From NCBI GenBank assembly GCA_029855935.1, contig JAGSHN010000027.1:121348-185347 (forward strand): a stretch of DNA of 64,000 nucleotides, read 5' to 3'. Of the stretch, positions 60,237 through 64,000 are shown piece after piece (the stretch's first letter is position 1; every line of letters begins with the position of its first letter). The notes beneath the pieces are model-generated. The model worked only from the letters and a program-made list of their open reading frames with translations. It was not told the origin of the DNA and did no database searches. The translations under genes and the position numbers were made by a program. This DNA is from Candidatus Thorarchaeota archaeon (GTDB lineage Archaea > Asgardarchaeota > Thorarchaeia > Thorarchaeales > Thorarchaeaceae).

Positions 60237-61214
60237 TCAGAGCCACTTCTCAAGCGAGATCTGCTGCAGCCGGAAGGCCTTCCACAATGGCACAGCCTCA
60301 TCCGCCACCTCCTCGGCGAGCGACTGTCCAATCGCTGGCGTGAGAACACGGACCAGACGCGGGCGCAGTGGATACCTCGGTGCAATATCGAGCCCTCGGA
60401 CATCAATAGTGTCCACCTCGTCAAAGACACGCCGTGCCTCCAAGAACGGCTTGCGTTCCGCGGCGTTTAGGCCTCTTGAACGAAGAGCGTTCTCAAGGTC
60501 GCCGTGTCTGCGAAGCAGGGCCATCCCGTGATGAGGACCGACGCCTCTGAGTCCGTCGTGAAAGTCGCATCCCATCAGTATGGCAAGATCACGCAGCTGA
60601 CAGAGAGTGAGGCCCGTGACCCTTAGTGTGTCAGAGAGCGTCGTCCTGAGGATCTGACCGCTGTACAGTGCCAGCTGGCGTGTGAGGTGAGGGGTACCGA
60701 ACAGGAGGGCATCCGCGTCATTAGATACGACAGTGAGCACGCGACCGGCGCGACAGAGAGCAGCTGCGAGAAGCTCAGCCTCCGATGGAGCAACCACCGT
60801 CGGTATCCCAAAGGCCGCTGCAATGTCTCTGACGTGGGCCAATGCGAAGTAGCCATAGAGTGCAGGGCTCTCCTTCAGCCGACCGGCAAGCACGGGGTCC
60901 TCGGGATCCTTGTCCCTCTGGAACCTCTCATAGAGGCCATTGGCCTCGCGTATCAGATCAGGATTTGGTGCCCGTTTCAATACCTCCGGTGGCCCATCGA
61001 ACACCAAGACAGGAAGGACGTGCCTGCGCAGAGTCGCACGGATGATGTTCAGAATCACCCTGACATGTGAGGTCGGTACTCTCTCACTGCCACGCCGAGG
61101 TATCGCCAACATCCGTCTCAGTAGGTAGTTGGGAGTGTCGACCGCAATTGCGCCTGCAATCTCAGAGACATCGGACCACAGCCACGGAACAAAGTTGAAA
61201 CGAGCAACACCCAA
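60237..61214 (-). CDS. XPG/FEN1-like structure-specific nuclease
   Basis: AVDTPNYLLRRML, LVFDGPPEVLK, GIPTVVAPSEAELLAA, VSNDADALLFG, GCDFHDGLRGVGP; C-terminal QISLEKWL. Confidence 0.85.
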   Translation of the reverse strand: MGVARFNFVPWLWSDVSEIAGAIAVDTPNYLLRRMLAIPRRGSERVPTSHVRVILNIIRATLRRHVLPVLVFDGPPEVLKRAPNPDLIREANGLYERFQRDKDPEDPVLAGRLKESPALYGYFALAHVRDIAAAFGIPTVVAPSEAELLAAALCRAGRVLTVVSNDADALLFGTPHLTRQLALYSGQILRTTLSDTLRVTGLTLCQLRDLAILMGCDFHDGLRGVGPHHGMALLRRHGDLENALRSRGLNAAERKPFLEARRVFDEVDTIDVRGLDIAPRYPLRPRLVRVLTPAIGQSLAEEVADEAVPLWKAFRLQQISLEKWL

Positions 61215-61217
61215 GGC

Positions 61218-61962
61218 TCACTCACCAATCCCTATCTCAAAGATCCCGGAGGAGGTAACGCGAATCACAACGGCCTCGTGGGACACGCCGAAGGAGGACT
61301 TCTCGACCGCAAGGCGAACGAGGCCGCCGCTCTGCGACACCCTCACTGCACTCACAATCGTGTCGACGGCGTGGGCAAGGGTCAGCCCACCGAGGGGTAG
61401 AAGTGTCCTGTTCGACCAGTCGACCACACTGTGGTCCAACAACAGGAGGTGGACGGCCGAGCTGGAGACATCGGACCTGACACGTGAAATGGCGTCAAAC
61501 AGCTGGCGCTGACGCGTGCGCGTCGCCGGAGTTGTGCTCAGATTCAGGACTCCTGCCAGACTGTCAACGACTATGAGTGCAACATCGTCCCTTTGACAAC
61601 CGCGGGTCACCAGCTCCTCAAAGTCTGACAGCGACAGCACCCGTCCGATGGCCATCCTACTCAACAGGTCGTCAGATTGGAGGTCAGATGGCGCTATTCG
61701 TCGCACCAGTCTCGGAGAGAAGCTGAGTCCCGAGTCGAGATAGATGACGGTGGAGGGCCTTGCCGCAGCGGCAACGGCGATGTGGTGAGCGAGGACTGAG
61801 AGAATAGCACGCGAGTCGCCGTGTAGCACACTGATCTCGCCTGGGACGAGCAGACGACCCAGAAAGCGGTCGAGCAACGGTGGCTCGAGCGTGATGCGCG
61901 GACCGAGGTCTTCGGCAATCTCTGTGAGTGGAACCCTCTCAATATCATCTCTCAGTGAGAAA
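61218..61962 (-). CDS. RecA-fold protein with degenerate Walker A (start codon uncertain)
   Basis: LLVPGEISVLHGDSRAILSVLAHHIA in the Walker A position, VALIVVDSLAGVLN as Walker B, ...LTLAHAVDTIVSAVRV. The ORF is open up to 62162, but that overlaps the upstream gene; boundary given is approximate. Confidence 0.65.
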
Positions 61963-62799
61963 CACCTCCATCGACTGTCCCTGCCGTAGCGCTTCGGAGA
62001 TGCGTAGGGCTGGGACCTCCAGAGCCAACGACGGCGCAGCGACATCAACCGGAACAGCCACAACAGCCATCGAGGAGGATACGGAAACGATGCTACCCGC
62101 GGGACGCGCCTCAAGCACACTCGACACAAACTGAGGATCACCAGACACGACATAACTCCCACTTGGTCCCCCAGTCCGTAGCACGGGCAGCTCCCACAGT
62201 ATCGCTCTCAGATCAGGCGGACAACCAAAGACCCCGGGCTGACGGGAGAGGATGTCGGCTCGGCTGGAGAGAACTGCGACAAAGTTCTCGGCCGTCACAA
62301 TGGTCAGTGGCACTAGGTCATCCTCTTCAAGTAGCGCAGGGAGGACTGCAGCATCGTCGCTCTGCACTAGAACTATTCGCCGTCCAACCCCCGTGTGAAC
62401 TGGTCCATCCTTGACCCGGGAGGAACGAACTCTCTGTACCGACTGTCTGCCGAACAGTGTAAGCGAGCGAAGCCCACGAGATATTCCATCGGGTCCAGCC
62501 CTGCTCACCATCCGCAACAGCGCAAGCGTGAGAAACATTCCTCCGAGGGCAGGGAGGGCCCCCATATCGAGGAGAATGAAGAAGACCAGCAATGACACGT
62601 ATAGACTGCTCACAGTGGCGATGACCCCGACAACTCTCTGAAGCCTCGGCCTCATAGAGAGTGTGCCAGACATCAGCGTGAGAACGAAGATGGGAACGGC
62701 AGTCAAGATGAACGGGCCCCATGCCCCGACACGAGCAGACAGGGCGACCACCGTGAGCCAGCGGAAGAGTGGTATGCCCACCACAAGGAACACGACCAC
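61945..62799 (-). CDS. membrane protein with cytosolic C-terminal domain, unknown
   Basis: About 4 N-terminal hydrophobic segments then a soluble alpha/beta-like region. Confidence 0.65.
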   Translation of the reverse strand: MVVFLVVGIPLFRWLTVVALSARVGAWGPFILTAVPIFVLTLMSGTLSMRPRLQRVVGVIATVSSLYVSLLVFFILLDMGALPALGGMFLTLALLRMVSRAGPDGISRGLRSLTLFGRQSVQRVRSSRVKDGPVHTGVGRRIVLVQSDDAAVLPALLEEDDLVPLTIVTAENFVAVLSSRADILSRQPGVFGCPPDLRAILWELPVLRTGGPSGSYVVSGDPQFVSSVLEARPAGSIVSVSSSMAVVAVPVDVAAPSLALEVPALRISEALRQGQSMEVFLTER

Positions 62800-62847
62800 A
62801 GCAACCGTCAGTCTGACGATCTGCCGAATAGGTAGTCCAAGCAGTAT

Positions 62848-63519
62848 CTACACCCCCTGGAAAGGTTCGTGCGGACGCATCAACTCAATCTCGAAATAGC
62901 TCCCGGCCGTGTGGTGCAGCCGCGCAATTGTGCGCGTTGGCTTCCCGTCCTCACAGAGAAGAAGGTCGGACACCCCACGTCGGGAAGACCTTCGCATGAG
63001 TACGTCCCAGTCACAGTACCTCCGGATGACGCTGTGGTGAACTGCATCCACAAGACTCTCCTTGACCAGCCTACTCTCACTGATCACTATGATGTTGGTC
63101 CCGCGGGACAACCTGACAGCGGCCAAGAGAGGCATAGTCTCCTCTAGCATCTCTCGTCCCCACATCACAGGGTCATTCCGGGCCATATCGAGGACGCGAG
63201 TGACCGGGTCGATGACCACAAGCTCTGTGTCAGGACCCAGGCTATGAGGCAATGCCCTCACCCACTTCACCGCCCTGCCGTGGTCCGATGTTACCGAGAC
63301 CGCCACATGCGATGGATCTCCGCCGTGACGCGCAACGGCTGCCTGGAGAAGACGCACGGAGGCTCGCTTTCCGTCTAGTGAGTACCACTCGACCAGCCCT
63401 CGACGTGATGCCGCAGCTGCCACAGCACAGGCAAAGATTGTCTTTCCTGTTGCTGGGAGCCCCCAGACGTGAACAAGGCCCTCCAAGCCCATCTGATCGA
63501 GCGACACCGCAGAGACCAT
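62848..63519 (-). CDS. RecA/RadA-superfamily ATPase (RadB/KaiC-like size)
   Basis: VHVWGLPATGKTIFACAVA (Walker A), TELVVIDPVTRVLD (Walker B). ATG at 63519 (MVSAVSLDQ) chosen. Confidence 0.8.
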   Translation of the reverse strand: MVSAVSLDQMGLEGLVHVWGLPATGKTIFACAVAAAASRRGLVEWYSLDGKRASVRLLQAAVARHGGDPSHVAVSVTSDHGRAVKWVRALPHSLGPDTELVVIDPVTRVLDMARNDPVMWGREMLEETMPLLAAVRLSRGTNIIVISESRLVKESLVDAVHHSVIRRYCDWDVLMRRSSRRGVSDLLLCEDGKPTRTIARLHHTAGSYFEIELMRPHEPFQGV

Positions 63520-63523
63520 CCCA

Positions 63524-64000
63524 TCATCCCCCTTCCCGTTTTCTCGTCTCGTTCTTCTCCCGCCCCGGTTCTGAAGACACGGAATTGGCTGCCGCCACAC
63601 TCTCAGACGGGCTGTCCGAGCCGAGCATTCGAAGCACAGCGAGTTCCTCCTCGGTCTGTACGCTGTCCCTCTCCGTGCCAAGAGATGACCCTGAGATCGA
63701 CTCCTCTGAGTCCGTATCATCGGCAGGTGTCTCCTCACCAAGCTCGCGAGAGAGTCTCTGAGCAGTGTATTCCATTGCCCACGCGTTCAGTATGTCGTCG
63801 ACCTCTTCCTTCGCGTCCGGTCCGAGGACACCCATATCAAATAGCGCGTTGGCGAGAGTACCGAGATGCTCAGCAATCTCATCCTCTCCGATGTCTTCAC
63901 TCAGTGAGGCGGATGTCAGTGCCACGTATGCGTGTGCCAGCTGGGCGCGGTCGAAGTGGGGGACAAGCACATCGAAGAGCCCGAGGAAGACGCCCAGTCC
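63524..64000 (-). CDS. hypothetical protein (5' part beyond window end)
   Basis: Frame remains open to the window edge (GLGVFLGLFDVLVPHFDRAQL...); acidic/Ser-rich C-terminal tail; stop 4 nt before the RecA-fold ATPase start. Confidence 0.6.
   Translation of the reverse strand, partial: GLGVFLGLFDVLVPHFDRAQLAHAYVALTSASLSEDIGEDEIAEHLGTLANALFDMGVLGPDAKEEVDDILNAWAMEYTAQRLSRELGEETPADDTDSEESISGSSLGTERDSVQTEEELAVLRMLGSDSPSESVAAANSVSSEPGREKNETRKREGG

Overview
The window is a dense, archaeal-looking chromosome segment. Supporting signs are TATA-box promoters, an XPG/FEN1-type nuclease, RecA/RadA-superfamily ATPases and an MTH1187-family protein; an Asgard affiliation is possible but not provable here. 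I saw no rRNA, tRNA, CRISPR array or transposase. Recognisable content: an ABC-2 exporter, FdhD-like protein, carbamate kinase, secreted caspase-like peptidase, two MFS transporters, M48 peptidase, thioredoxin, rubredoxin (missing from the ORF track), bacterial-type ThrRS, tandem DUF4139 proteins, M20 peptidase, MTH1187 protein, M23-like protein, 14-blade LVIVD protein, class I GAPDH, a citrate synthase gene with an in-frame TGA, a dipeptide/oligopeptide ABC locus with four ATPases, a DNA methyltransferase, an acetylornithine-carbamoyltransferase-like enzyme, flavodiiron protein, rubrerythrin and a carbamoylputrescine-amidase-like nitrilase. The most unusual part is about 47-64 kb. It holds a tiny repetitive Pro/Trp peptide ORF behind a leader full of inverted repeats, a giant 2671-aa surface protein (alpha-toroid plus many Ig-like modules) bracketed by two large possibly paralogous winged-helix proteins, and an operon encoding an XPG/FEN1-like nuclease, a degenerate RecA-fold protein, a membrane protein and an intact RecA-fold ATPase. 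All functional assignments are by eye from motifs; no searches were run.
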